This document shows positions 17,223 through 28,091 of a stretch of 64,000 nt of DNA, piece after piece; positions within the stretch are counted from its first letter, which is position 1, and every line of letters starts with the position of its first letter. Location of the stretch: NCBI GenBank assembly GCA_900466475.1, contig UBMI01000007.1:390569-454568 (forward strand). The letters run 5' to 3'. The translations under genes and the position numbers were made by a program. The DNA comes from Hyphomicrobiales bacterium (GTDB lineage: Bacteria > Pseudomonadota > Alphaproteobacteria > Rhizobiales > Rhizobiaceae). The notes beneath the pieces were generated by a model. It saw nothing but the letters and a program-made list of their open reading frames with translations. It ran no database searches and had not been told where the DNA came from.

Positions 17223-18656
17223 ATGAACTACGCTTTGAAGGCCAGCGCGCTCGCGCTGACGCTCAGTCTCGCCACCGCTGCCTCGCCGGCCTGGGCAGAT
17301 TTCTGGTCCGACGCCGGCGCCAAATTCAAGGGCGTGACGCTGCACGGAGTGACCGAAAGCACGCCGCCGTCCAACTACATCAAGGATGTGCTGGCGCCGG
17401 AATTCGAGAAGAAGACGGGCATCAAGGTCGAAATCGAGACGACGTCCTGGGATCAGATGTACGACAAGGCCATCAAGGACATGGAGGCCAAGACCGGCAT
17501 CTATGACATGGTCTATATCGAACAGGACATCATCTATTCGTATCTGTCTCGGGATTTCCTCGTCGACATTACGCAGACGCTGAAGGATCAGGCGGATCTG
17601 AAGGCGCCGACCTACGACGACGCAAACTTCACCAGCTTTGCCGACTACTTCAAGGACAAGAAGGGCGATCTCTTTGGCGTTCCGATGGAAGCCTTCCTGA
17701 AGACCTACCTCTATCGCAAGGACCTTTTCGACGATCCGAAGATCAAGGAAGCCTTCAAGAAGGAGACTGGCAAGGACCTGAAGCCGGCGACCACGCATGA
17801 AGACTACACGCAGATCGCCGAATTCTTCACCAAATACGGCAAGGATAACGGCATCGAGCTCTGGGGCACCACTGCGCAGGCCCATACAGGCCACGCCGCG
17901 TCCTGGTATGAATATTTCGAATCCATCGCTCCGACCTTCGGTGTCTACAACTGGGGCATCGACGCCAGCAACAACTATGCTGCAACCGTCGAACATGGCG
18001 GTGCAATGAACAGCGACAAGGCGAAAGCCGCGCTGAAATACTGGCTGCATCTGCGCGACATCGCCCCGCCGGAATCGACCCAATCGACCTGGACGGAAAC
18101 CGCCACGACCTTCGCTGCCGGCCGTGTCGCTCAAGGATTGATCTACGGTGAGAACGCCGCATGGATCGCGAGTGATCCTGCACAGTCGAAGGTGGTCGAC
18201 AAAGTGGGCTTTGCCTTGCCGCCGCTGGAACCGGGCGTTCTGGAAGACGCGAAATCCGGAAAGGGCTATATCGGTTATTATGACGGCGGCGCCTTCGGCC
18301 TGCCGGTTACATCCAAGAACAAGGAAGCAGCCCTGCTCTTCCTCCAATTCATGGGTCAGAACGACGTGCAGCCTGATTGGGCGATCGCGGCACCGCGCAT
18401 TACCAACAAGGCGACCTTCGACGATCCGAAGGTCAAGGCGATGGATGTCAAACTCGGCGGTTTCTACACGATGCTGAAGGATGAGGGCAAACTCTTCGCC
18501 GGCGCCCCTCCGTATCCGTTCCATGCCCAGCTGCGTGAAGCAACCCTGCCGATCTTCTTCGACATCCTGACCGGCAAGATCGCGCCCGACGAAGGGCTCG
18601 ACCAGATGGCGGCCAAGACGGAAGAAGAGCTCACGTCGCTCGGCTATCGCAAATAG
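17223..18656 (+). CDS. Sugar/polyol ABC transporter substrate-binding protein
   Basis: A 477-aa family-1 extracellular binding protein. The ATG at 17223 is preferred because GGGAGG lies a few bases upstream and it opens directly into a signal peptide ([20 protein letters not shown]...WADF). The longer open frame from 17052 has no such features. Mature-protein landmarks are [46 protein letters not shown], and the C-terminal [28 protein letters not shown]. It leads the rightward transporter operon next to polyol catabolic genes, so the ligand is probably a hexitol, pentitol or ketose. A strong hairpin follows its stop. Confidence 0.9.
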   Translation: MNYALKASALALTLSLATAASPAWADFWSDAGAKFKGVTLHGVTESTPPSNYIKDVLAPEFEKKTGIKVEIETTSWDQMYDKAIKDMEAKTGIYDMVYIEQDIIYSYLSRDFLVDITQTLKDQADLKAPTYDDANFTSFADYFKDKKGDLFGVPMEAFLKTYLYRKDLFDDPKIKEAFKKETGKDLKPATTHEDYTQIAEFFTKYGKDNGIELWGTTAQAHTGHAASWYEYFESIAPTFGVYNWGIDASNNYAATVEHGGAMNSDKAKAALKYWLHLRDIAPPESTQSTWTETATTFAAGRVAQGLIYGENAAWIASDPAQSKVVDKVGFALPPLEPGVLEDAKSGKGYIGYYDGGAFGLPVTSKNKEAALLFLQFMGQNDVQPDWAIAAPRITNKATFDDPKVKAMDVKLGGFYTMLKDEGKLFAGAPPYPFHAQLREATLPIFFDILTGKIAPDEGLDQMAAKTEEELTSLGYRK

Positions 18657-18674
18657 GTCATCCTCCCCAACTTG

Positions 18675-18701
18675 GCGGGTCGTCTTCGCTTGGCGACCCG
18701 C
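18675..18701 (+). terminator. Hairpin after the binding-protein gene
   Basis: An 8-bp perfect stem (GCGGGTCG / CGACCCGC) with an 11-nt loop lies 18 bp after the binding-protein stop and is followed by a pyrimidine run (TCCTTTCTT). It is placed to terminate part of the transcripts or protect the 3' end, giving more binding protein than permease. Confidence 0.55.
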
Positions 18702-18753
18702 TCCTTTCTTGACTTGAGAGGCCGCCCCGTTGGGTGCCGAAGAGGATGAGGCG

Positions 18754-19629
18754 ATGCATTCACAAAAACTTGGATGGCTGCTACTGTCACCGACGATCCT
18801 GATCCTCGGGCTCTTCGGCATCTTTCCTTTCATCTACGTTGTCTGGGTTTCGTTTCACCAGTGGAACCCTTTCGCCGCAAATCCGCTGATGGTCTTCAAC
18901 TGGGCTTCGAACTACCGGACCCTCGTTTTCGACAAGCAGTTCCTTGCTTCGCTCGGTATCACCATCGCCTTCGTGTTCTTCGCAGTCGTTTCCGAACTGA
19001 TCCTCGGATACATACTCGCGCAGGCGCTGATGAAGGACTTTCCGGGAAAAGCGTTCTTCCGCACCATCCACACCCTTCCTCTGATAATGGCGCCCATCAT
19101 TGTCGGATCGGTCTGGAAGCTGATGACGACACCGTCGATCGGCATCATCCCATATCTGCTGCGAAGCTGGTTCGGTTACGATCTGAATATTGGCCAGAGT
19201 GCGCTCGCGGCGTTCACTATCACCGTCATCATGGACGTCTGGCACTGGACGCCGCTGGTCACCCTGTCCCTGATTGCTGCCTTGGTCTCGCTTCCGCCAG
19301 ATCCCTTCGAGCAGGCGCAGATCGATGGCGCCGGCAAGAGCCAAATCTTCTGGCATATCACGCTCCCTCTGATCCGCCCTGCCCTGCTGGCCACGGTTTT
19401 CATTAGACTCATGGACGCGCTGCGCACGGTCGACGAAGTCCTGATGCTGACCGGAGGCGGTCCCGGGTCGTCGACGCGCTATATCGGCGTTCACATCTTC
19501 AGAGAGGTTTTTCCGAAAACGAACTACGGCTACGGCTCAGCGATCTCGGTCGTCGTGCTTTATCTCACCATCGTCGTCTGCTGGCTGCTCTATGTTGGCC
19601 TGATTGCTCCCCGCGCGAAGAAAGGCTGA
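18754..19629 (+). CDS. Sugar/polyol ABC transporter permease 1
   Basis: A 291-aa MalF/UgpA-type permease with six predicted helices. The ATG at 18754 has GAGG 8 bp upstream; an in-frame TTG at 18730 would add eight acidic residues and is less likely. The EAA loop is visible as EQAQIDGAGKSQIFWHITLPLIRPAL, the contact site for the ATPase. It pairs with the next permease, whose gene begins 5 bp after this stop. Confidence 0.9.
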   Translation: MHSQKLGWLLLSPTILILGLFGIFPFIYVVWVSFHQWNPFAANPLMVFNWASNYRTLVFDKQFLASLGITIAFVFFAVVSELILGYILAQALMKDFPGKAFFRTIHTLPLIMAPIIVGSVWKLMTTPSIGIIPYLLRSWFGYDLNIGQSALAAFTITVIMDVWHWTPLVTLSLIAALVSLPPDPFEQAQIDGAGKSQIFWHITLPLIRPALLATVFIRLMDALRTVDEVLMLTGGGPGSSTRYIGVHIFREVFPKTNYGYGSAISVVVLYLTIVVCWLLYVGLIAPRAKKG

Positions 19630-19633
19630 TGCG

Positions 19634-20470
19634 ATGAGAAGACAGAACCCCTGGCTTTCGGTTCTCTTGTGGACGCTGATAAGCTTTGCAACTCTCTTCC
19701 CGATCTACTGGCTCTTCGTCATCTCGCTGAAGCAGCCCTTCGACCTGTTTTCCACGCCAGACGTCGTCCTTCGGAGCTTCTTCTGGAAGAACTACCAGGA
19801 CGTGCTGACGAACGAGACCTTGCGGCGATACATGATCAACTCGCTGGTCATTTCGTCGGGGAACGCGATCCTGGTGACGACCCTCGGCTTTCTTGCCTGT
19901 TACGCGCTGACGCGTTTCGATCTCGCAGGCAAGGAAAGCATTTTCTTCTGGACGATCACCAACCGCATGGCGCCGCCGGCGGTCTTCCTGCTGCCGCTCT
20001 TCCTGTTGCTGACACAGGTCTACAGGATCGGCGACTTTTCGCTGGCTGATACCAGGCTCGGCATGATCCTGGTCTACTGCTCTTTCAACCTTCCCTTCGC
20101 TATCTGGACCCTGCGTCCGACCGTAGAGAGCATTCCGAAGGAACTGGACGAGGCCGCCTATATGGATGGCGCAAGCCCCTGGATGGTGCTCTACGACATC
20201 GTCTTTCCCTTAGCGCGTCCGGGCCTTGCAGTGACGCTCATCCTCACCTGGGTGTTCGCGTGGAACGAATATCTGCTCGCCGCGACGCTCACCAACTTCA
20301 ACGCCCGTACGCTGACAACCGGACTGTCGGAATACGTGACGACGACCGGGACGGCCTGGGGCATCATGGCGGCGATCTCGATGCTGACCTTGATCCCGGC
20401 CCTCATCGTCTTCTCGGTGGTGCAGCGTCACATCGTTGCCGGGCTGACCTTCGGCGCAGTGAAAGGATAG
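19634..20470 (+). CDS. Sugar/polyol ABC transporter permease 2
   Basis: A 278-aa MalG/UgpE-type permease. It starts at the ATG at 19634 after a GAAAGG site. Six helices are predicted, with the MalG-like EAA loop DEAAYMDGASPWMVLYDIVFPLARPGL. The family-typical MAPPAVFLLPLFLLLTQV and GLTFGAVKG C-terminus are present. Together with permease 1 it forms the channel. Four bases after its stop a small membrane-protein gene begins. Confidence 0.9.
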   Translation: MRRQNPWLSVLLWTLISFATLFPIYWLFVISLKQPFDLFSTPDVVLRSFFWKNYQDVLTNETLRRYMINSLVISSGNAILVTTLGFLACYALTRFDLAGKESIFFWTITNRMAPPAVFLLPLFLLLTQVYRIGDFSLADTRLGMILVYCSFNLPFAIWTLRPTVESIPKELDEAAYMDGASPWMVLYDIVFPLARPGLAVTLILTWVFAWNEYLLAATLTNFNARTLTTGLSEYVTTTGTAWGIMAAISMLTLIPALIVFSVVQRHIVAGLTFGAVKG

Positions 20471-20474
20471 CGGG

Positions 20475-20681
20475 ATGGCCTCGAATTCTCGGAACAATGA
20501 AAGACAGCCAGGCTTCCTGCCGATCGAGACGAACTGGTTCGACAGGCTGTTCATTTCGGTCGTAATCTGGGTCGCTCTCTCCCTGCTCTGGATGCGGTTC
20601 ATCGAACCGTTCGGGCTTTCGGTGTGGTTTGCGGCGGCAATCTCGGCCGTGCTCGGCGCCTACATCATCTGGAAGGGGTGA
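20475..20681 (+). CDS. 68-aa two-helix membrane protein inside the polyol transporter operon
   Basis: A short protein with a polar N-terminus (about 1-20) and two predicted membrane helices: ISVVIWVALSLLWMRFI (about 27-43) and SVWFAAAISAVLGAYIIW (about 49-66). It starts 4 bp after the permease stop, in the slot between permease and ATPase. I know that rhizobial and other alphaproteobacterial polyol/glycerol-type ABC operons can carry small membrane proteins here (DUF2160-like genes are one example), but I cannot assign this one to a named family. It may be an accessory subunit or stabiliser of the permease pair. Confidence 0.72.
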   Translation: MASNSRNNERQPGFLPIETNWFDRLFISVVIWVALSLLWMRFIEPFGLSVWFAAAISAVLGAYIIWKG

Positions 20682-20685
20682 GCCG

Positions 20686-20730
20686 ATGAATTATTTGCAC
20701 ATTACCAAGACGCAAGCCGAGCTGGATTAG
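20686..20730 (+). other. Possible 14-codon mini-ORF before the ATPase gene
   Basis: ATG at 20686 after GGAAGGGG, followed by MNYLHITKTQAELD and TAG, ending just before the RBS of the ATPase gene. It could be a leader peptide, a coupling ORF or chance. It fills the only non-coding gap in this part of the operon. Confidence 0.25.
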
Positions 20731-20742
20731 GGAGAAACGACT

Positions 20743-21804
20743 TTGGCAAACGTACAGGTCAGCGACGTCACCAAGAGATATGGCGCGCTTCAGGTCATGC
20801 ACGGCGTCAGCGTCGATATCGAGGATGGCGAATTCGTCGTCCTGGTCGGCCCCTCCGGTTGTGGTAAATCTACGCTGCTGCGCATGATCGCCGGTCTGGA
20901 GACCGTCAGCAGCGGCGACATCAGGATCGGCGGGCGGGTGGTCACCAATGCTCCGCCGAAGGAACGCGACATTGCCATGGTCTTCCAGAGCTACGCGCTC
21001 TATCCTCACAAGACAGTCGCCGAGAATATGGGCTTTCCGCTGAAAATGGCGAAGCGTCCGAAATCGGAAATCGCCGAGAAGGTCGGCAAGGCGGCCGAGA
21101 TCCTTGATCTGACGCGTTATCTGGACCGTTATCCGAAGCAGCTGTCGGGCGGTCAGCGACAGCGCGTCGCCATGGGCCGGGCGATCGTCCGCGACCCTCA
21201 AGTCTTTCTGTTCGATGAACCGCTATCCAACCTCGATGCCAAGCTTCGCGTCACCATGCGCGTCGAAATCAAGGAGCTGCACCAGCGCCTGAAGACGACA
21301 ACCGTCTATGTGACGCATGACCAGATCGAAGCGATGACCATGGCGAACAAGATCGTCGTCATGCGCGACGGAAGGGTAGAGCAGGTCGGCAAGCCACTCG
21401 ATCTCTATGACTTTCCGGCTAATCTCTTCGTGGCTGGTTTCATCGGCAGCCCGTCAATGAACTTCCTTCAAGGCAAGGTCGCAACTCGGGAAGGCAAACA
21501 GGTCGTCGTCACCGATCAGGGCGTGGTCCTTCCCGTCGGAGGCCTAAATGCCGAAGATGGGAAAGCCGTAACCTATGGCATCCGTCCCGAGCACATCACC
21601 ATCGCCGAAGACGGTATTCCGGTTGAGGTGTCGGTCTACGAGCCAACAGGTTCCGAAACGCTGATCTTCGGCCGCGTCGGCGGAGTACCGATCGATGCCC
21701 TCATCCGCGAGCGTATCGAAGTCACACCCGGCAAGGTGCTGCATTTTCATATTGATCCCCGCCGCGTTCACATCTTTGATCAGGCAACGGGACAGCGATT
21801 GTAA
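20743..21804 (+). CDS. Sugar/polyol ABC transporter ATPase (UgpC/MsmK type)
   Basis: A 353-aa ATPase of the MalK/UgpC class. It starts at a TTG with GGAG 8 bp upstream (20731-20734). Walker A is [10 protein letters not shown], the signature [14 protein letters not shown], Walker [13 protein letters not shown], and the switch His is in VTHDQIEAM. The C-terminal ~110 residues form the regulatory OB-fold (TOBE) domain, with YGIRPEHI and [13 protein letters not shown]. It powers the upstream permease pair. The SDR gene follows after 12 bp. Confidence 0.92.
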   Translation: MANVQVSDVTKRYGALQVMHGVSVDIEDGEFVVLVGPSGCGKSTLLRMIAGLETVSSGDIRIGGRVVTNAPPKERDIAMVFQSYALYPHKTVAENMGFPLKMAKRPKSEIAEKVGKAAEILDLTRYLDRYPKQLSGGQRQRVAMGRAIVRDPQVFLFDEPLSNLDAKLRVTMRVEIKELHQRLKTTTVYVTHDQIEAMTMANKIVVMRDGRVEQVGKPLDLYDFPANLFVAGFIGSPSMNFLQGKVATREGKQVVVTDQGVVLPVGGLNAEDGKAVTYGIRPEHITIAEDGIPVEVSVYEPTGSETLIFGRVGGVPIDALIRERIEVTPGKVLHFHIDPRRVHIFDQATGQRL

Positions 21805-21816
21805 GGCGAGGAGCAT

Positions 21817-22542
21817 ATGAATTTCGAAGGTAAGAAAGTAATCGTCACCGGCGCCGGCAAGGGTATCGGCCGCGTTGTCGCAGAGATATTGGTCAAACGC
21901 GGCGCCAAGGTCGCGGCACTGACCAGAAGTGCTGATGACGTCGTTTCGCTGCGTGAGGACTTAGGCTGCCAGGCCATTCAGGTTGATCTTGCCGATGCAA
22001 ACGCGACTCGGGAGGCGGCGCGCGCCGCACTTCCAGCGGACTTCCTCATCAGTTGCGCGGGAACGACCGAACTGCAGTCCTTCCTCGAAACCACGGTCGA
22101 GGCGTTTGACCACCTGATTGCAGTCAACACGCGCGCTCCAATGATCGTGGCACAGGAATATGCACGATCCTTGATCGAAGACGGTCGCCACGGCGCCATT
22201 GTCAATGTGTCCTCCGTCGCGGCCTTCGTCGGCATCCCCGATCATGCGGCCTATTGCGCTTCGAAGGGCGGCCTGGACGGCCTGACTCGTGTCATGGCCA
22301 AGGAATTGGCGCCGCAAGGGATTCGTGTAAATGGCGTTCATCCCACGGTGACCTTGACGCCAATGGCGATCAAGGCCTGGAGCGATCCCGAAAAGGCGGC
22401 GGGAATGCAACAGCGCATCCCAGTCGGCCGGTTCGCGGAGCCCGAGGATGTGGCGGAGGTGATCCTGTTCTTACTGTCGGACGAAGCCGCGATGGTCAAC
22501 GGCATCTCGATGCCTATCGATGGCGGCTACATGATCGCGTAG
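21817..22542 (+). CDS. SDR resembling L-xylulose reductase (DCXR type)
   Basis: A 241-aa short-chain dehydrogenase. TGAGKGIG at 11-18 binds NAD(P); catalytic Ser133, Tyr146 and Lys150 are present; NNAG is replaced by SCAG. The C-terminal half matches the dicarbonyl/L-xylulose reductase pattern: NPTVxxTxM is seen as HPTVTLTPM, then AxxAWSDPEKAxxMxxRIPxGxFAE and FLLSDxxxMxxGxxxPxxGG. This group interconverts L-xylulose and xylitol, and in bacteria other polyol/ketose pairs. It is the last gene of the transporter operon, making three distinct polyol-type SDRs in the module. Confidence 0.82.
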   Translation: MNFEGKKVIVTGAGKGIGRVVAEILVKRGAKVAALTRSADDVVSLREDLGCQAIQVDLADANATREAARAALPADFLISCAGTTELQSFLETTVEAFDHLIAVNTRAPMIVAQEYARSLIEDGRHGAIVNVSSVAAFVGIPDHAAYCASKGGLDGLTRVMAKELAPQGIRVNGVHPTVTLTPMAIKAWSDPEKAAGMQQRIPVGRFAEPEDVAEVILFLLSDEAAMVNGISMPIDGGYMIA

Positions 22543-22606
22543 CGCCGCAGATTGCCTCACCGAGCGCGGACTCGGCATAAAGCAGCCAACGTCTGACGAT
22601 ATGCAT

Positions 22607-22625
22607 CCCAACTTCGTTGGGGTTT
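22607..22625. terminator. Hairpin between convergent genes
   Basis: CCCAAC-TTC-GTTGGG (22607-22621) followed by GTTT, between the SDR stop and the stop of the oppositely oriented aldolase gene. A short stem, but placed as a terminator for the rightward polyol operon. Confidence 0.4.
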
Positions 22626-22632
22626 CGACGGG

Positions 22633-23427
22633 TCAGCCGGCGGAAGCAATCTTCCTGGCAGCGTTGATCGCCCTGCGCGCACCGGATCGCAATTGCGCGG
22701 TTTCTGCGCCGGCGATGACGAAGGCGAAGCCGAATTTCAGAAGCTCGCCCGCACGCTCGCCGTCACCGGCAAAGGCGCAGGCGAATTTTCCATGCGCGCG
22801 GCAACGCGCAACTGCGTGCTGCATGGCGCTGTCGATCTCAGCTGCATTCGGTGCGACCTGATCGCCATGGGAAAGCGCGATGGAAAGGTCCGAGGGACCG
22901 ATGAAGATGCCGTCGACCCCGGCTACGCCGAGGATATCATCGATCGCCTCCAGCGCCGCGCGCGTCTCGATCATCGCGATTGCGACCGTCAGGTCGTTGG
23001 CGTTCTTGAGATAGTCGTCCGCCGAGAGACCGGTATGATTGAGCGCCAAAGAGGGACCCCAGCTGCGCTCGCCGGCCGGCGGGTATTTCGTGGTCTTAAC
23101 GAAGGCCCTCGCATCTTCGGCCGAATTGATCATCGGCGCGATGATGCCGGACGCGCCGGCATCGAGCAGGCGCGAGGCAGAGGCGAAATCGCCGACCGGA
23201 ATACGGGCGAGCGCCGGCTTGCCGGCAATACGCACATGGCTGACTGCAGCCGCTGCAGACGGCAGGTCCCACATGCCGTGCTGCATGTCGAGGACGACGG
23301 CATCGAAGGCTTCCTGTGCCAGGTGATTGACCAGCAGCGGATCGGGAATGCCCACCCAGGCGGAGATCATCCGGCTTTCATGGTTCCGGATCCGGGCTGC
23401 AAAGCCTTCGATGTCAGCTGCACTCAT
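22633..23427 (-). CDS. HpcH/HpaI-family aldolase
   Basis: A 264-aa class II pyruvate-type aldolase. The ATG at 23427 has AGGAG upstream; an ORF start ten codons earlier lacks it. Family landmarks are DAVVLDMQHGMWD with the catalytic His, ARIPVGD, ASGIIAPMINSAEDA with the conserved Arg/Gln surroundings, MIETRAALEAIDDI with the metal-binding Glu, and GVDGIFIGPSDLSIALSHG with the metal-binding Asp. These enzymes cleave 2-keto-3-deoxy or 4-hydroxy-2-oxo acids to pyruvate and an aldehyde. A decayed aldehyde dehydrogenase lies directly upstream. Confidence 0.85.
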   Translation of the reverse strand: MSAADIEGFAARIRNHESRMISAWVGIPDPLLVNHLAQEAFDAVVLDMQHGMWDLPSAAAAVSHVRIAGKPALARIPVGDFASASRLLDAGASGIIAPMINSAEDARAFVKTTKYPPAGERSWGPSLALNHTGLSADDYLKNANDLTVAIAMIETRAALEAIDDILGVAGVDGIFIGPSDLSIALSHGDQVAPNAAEIDSAMQHAVARCRAHGKFACAFAGDGERAGELLKFGFAFVIAGAETAQLRSGARRAINAARKIASAG

Positions 23428-23437
23428 GGCATTCTCC

Positions 23438-23628
23438 TCAGTTCGCCAGACCACCAATAGCCGTATATTTGACTTCGAGGAACTCTTCGACGCCGCATTT
23501 CGAACTTTCCCGGTGGATGCCGGACTGCTTCACGTCGCCGAAAGGAGCGACCGCCATCGAAATGAGTCCCTCATCGATACCGATGAATGCCGAATTCGAG
23601 AGCCACGGCAACCCGGAAGATGCGGCCG
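23438..23628 (-). pseudogene. Aldehyde dehydrogenase remnant (succinate-semialdehyde dehydrogenase type), C-terminal end with frameshift
   Basis: Reading the minus strand, this stretch encodes only the last ~63 residues of a GabD-like aldehyde dehydrogenase. One piece (23586-23628) reads [14 protein letters not shown]; the next (23438-23584) reads [20 protein letters not shown] and continues to [20 protein letters not shown] and a stop. The two are in different frames, joined by one extra base near 23585. About 420 N-terminal residues, including the catalytic Cys and Glu, are gone. The piece lies between the aldolase and the TtuC-like gene, as expected if an intact dehydrogenase was deleted from this operon. 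Confidence 0.8.
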
Positions 23629-23635
23629 ACGCGGA

Positions 23636-24763
23636 TCAGACGGTCGGGATAGTCTCGTCACCAGGGGCGAAATTCGATCCTCGCACAGCCTCGCAAACGG
23701 CGCGTGTCACATCCGCCGTGGTAGCCCTGCCACCGAGGTCTGGTGTGAGAATGCCAGCGGCACAGACCTGTTCCACCGCCGAGATCAGTATCTTTGCCGC
23801 GGTCGCTTCGCCGAGATGCTCCAGCATCAGCGATGCCGTCCAGAAACTTCCGACCGGATTGGCGATACCCTTGCCGGTAATATCGAAAGCCGAACCGTGA
23901 ATCGGCTCGAACATCGACGGAAAGCGGCGCTCGGGATCGACATTGCCGGTCGGTGCGATACCAAGCGAGCCGGCAAGTGCGGCCGCAAGGTCGGATAAGA
24001 TGTCGGCATGCAGGTTGGTTGCAACGACTGTGTCGATGCTCTTTGGTTTTGCGACCATGCGGAAGGTCATGGCATCGACCAGTTCCTTATCCCAGGTCAC
24101 GTCGGGAAAGTCCCCGGCTACTTCGGCGGCGATCTCATCCCACAGCACCAAACCGTGACGCTGGGCGTTTGACTTTGTGACGACGGTCAGAAGCTTGCGC
24201 GGACGCTTCTGCGCCTCGCCGAAGGCAAAACGCATGATGCGCTCGACGCCCCGGCGCGTGAAGATCGAGGTTTCGGTCGCCACTTCCTCCGGCAGGCCGA
24301 TATGCGCACGGCCGCCATGGCCGGAATATTCCCCCTCGGAATTTTCGCGCACGATCAGCCAGTCGAGATCGCCTTCCTCCACACCCCTCAGAGGGCTTTT
24401 CACGCCCGGAAAGATGCGCGTCGGGCGGATATTGGCATATTGGTCCAGACGCTGGCAGATTGGCAGGCGCAAACCCCAGAGAGTGATGTGATCCGGCACG
24501 TCGGGTGCGCCGACGGCGCCGAAATAAATCGCGTCAGCCTCTTTCAGCAGAGTCAAAGCATTGTCCGGCATGAACGCGCCGGTCCTGCGATAGCGTTCGC
24601 TGCCCCAGTCATAGTGATCGACGTCGAGCGCAAAGGCACCGCTGCGGGCGGCCAGCACTTCAAGCACTTCAAGGCCGGCAGCGATGACTTCGGGGCCGAT
24701 ACCGTCGCCGGGAACGGAGGCGATGCGATAGCGTCGTAGCTGCGTATTGGTATCGGCGTTCAT
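23636..24763 (-). CDS. TtuC/DmlA-type dehydrogenase (tartrate/D-malate/isopropylmalate dehydrogenase family)
   Basis: A 375-aa metal- and NAD-dependent decarboxylating dehydrogenase. The ATG at 24763 follows a GGGGG-type RBS; a start 16 codons earlier is less likely. Conserved stretches include VPGDGIGPEVI, LRLPICQRLDQYANIRP, VRENSEGEYSG, the TKSNAQRHG Lys, and LSDLAAALAGSLGIAPTGN followed by FEPIHGSAFDITGKGIANPVG. The WGLRLPICQ pattern places it with TtuC/D-malate dehydrogenases rather than LeuB. It probably oxidises a 2-hydroxy-dicarboxylate such as D-malate or tartrate. It heads a short leftward cluster with an aldolase. Confidence 0.85.
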   Translation of the reverse strand: MNADTNTQLRRYRIASVPGDGIGPEVIAAGLEVLEVLAARSGAFALDVDHYDWGSERYRRTGAFMPDNALTLLKEADAIYFGAVGAPDVPDHITLWGLRLPICQRLDQYANIRPTRIFPGVKSPLRGVEEGDLDWLIVRENSEGEYSGHGGRAHIGLPEEVATETSIFTRRGVERIMRFAFGEAQKRPRKLLTVVTKSNAQRHGLVLWDEIAAEVAGDFPDVTWDKELVDAMTFRMVAKPKSIDTVVATNLHADILSDLAAALAGSLGIAPTGNVDPERRFPSMFEPIHGSAFDITGKGIANPVGSFWTASLMLEHLGEATAAKILISAVEQVCAAGILTPDLGGRATTADVTRAVCEAVRGSNFAPGDETIPTV

Positions 24764-24985
24764 GCGACCCCCATTAATCGTCAAATCGGGCCAGCAGCAT
24801 CTGCTTGGCAATCATCCGGGTTGCAGCTTCAACCTGTTGGCGATCCTGCTTTCTTGGCTGTTGATTTCTTGCACAGATAACCAGGATTCTCGACGATATT
24901 TTGCGGTATTTTCAATCCGCGTCTGGCGCGGAATGACGCTTCACTCAGAGCACCATGCGGCAGGCAATGGGCCTTCACGTGCCCG

Positions 24986-27160
<2,175 letters not shown>

Positions 27161-27164
<4 letters not shown>

Positions 27165-28021
27165 GCCGTTCGACGCGCGGGAGCGTCGGCAAGGAATTCC
27201 TCGATGAACTTCTTCTGCAGCAGGATGCCGTCCCACTCATCCGCAAAGAACGGTGAATCGTAGATCAGCGTATAGGGTCCGGCATAGCCGGCCTTTTCGC
27301 ACATTTCCAGGCATTGGCGGTAGTCTGCAGCATCAAGCCCGGAAGCGTTGTAGTCGGCCTTGGCATGGCAGATTTCGGCGCGGCGCATGATATTGGCCAG
27401 CCCTTCGTATTTGGCGGGTGCCGCCCAGTTTCCGAGATCACCATTGAGGCCGACCTTGCCGTCGAGTTCGTCGAGCAGCCAGTTCATTTCCTTCGGCGAG
27501 GGCAGAAGCGCGAACCAGTTTTCGGTGACGACACGCACGCCGCTTCCCGTCGCCTGCCCGGCCAGCCATTTCAGGTGCCGCGCGGACCGCGCCAGATTCT
27601 CCTCGTTCGGCGCCTGCTTGCCGGCGATAACGCGAATGCGCTCGGCGCCGAGAGACCTGGCGATTTCGATCCAGCCGGCAATCCAGCCTATGTCGCGCTC
27701 CGCCGTCTCGGGATTGCTGGGGTCGCCGTCTTCCACGAGCAGTGTCTGGAAGAGAATGTTGGAGGCCTTCAGCGCATCACGGAATTCCGAGAGGTAGCCA
27801 GCATCAAGGCTCGGCAGATGGAACGAGCAGACCTCCAGCCGACCAAGTCCGCGCTCGGCGAGCATGCCGGGTACTTCGAGCAGGCTGACAGTGCCCTGCC
27901 CATAGGGTTCCTGGCGTGCTGCACTTTTCTGCGGATCGGGACCATAGGGGTAGGTTGCACCCAGCATCCGATGAAGCGACCACGTGGAAACCGCAAACCG
28001 GCCGTGCTGCAAAGCCTGCAT
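27161..28021 (-). CDS. Sugar-phosphate isomerase/epimerase-like TIM-barrel protein
   Basis: A 286-aa AP_endonuc_2-fold protein. Supporting stretches are FAVSTWSLHRMLG at the N-terminus, RLEVCSFHLPS, ERIRVIAGKQAP, VRVVTENWFALL with a likely metal Glu, GLNGDLGNWA with a likely metal Asp, ICHAKADY with His, and a C-terminal YDSPF. It differs clearly from the ketose 3-epimerase at 16.0-16.9 kb, with no NRFE or FHMNIEE. The protein probably isomerises or epimerises a sugar-like molecule, but the substrate cannot be named. It converges on pobR and lies 70 bp downstream of the amidase gene on the same strand. Confidence 0.7.
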
Positions 28022-28091
28022 CTTTCAACTCCTCCCATTTCCTCGGGACGACATTGTCAAGAATGATGCGCGGCTTCAAGCCCGCAATCAC

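Noticed and set aside
17205..18833. 542-codon frame opposite the polyol binding-protein gene.
   Set aside because: Antisense shadow of a gene with a clear signal peptide, RBS and family match.
24764..24985. The 222-bp gap between pobA and the TtuC-like gene, checked for a degraded gene or small RNA.
   Set aside because: A minus-strand frame (24829-25035) overlaps the pobA end and has no RBS or family match. I see no hairpin with a T-run.
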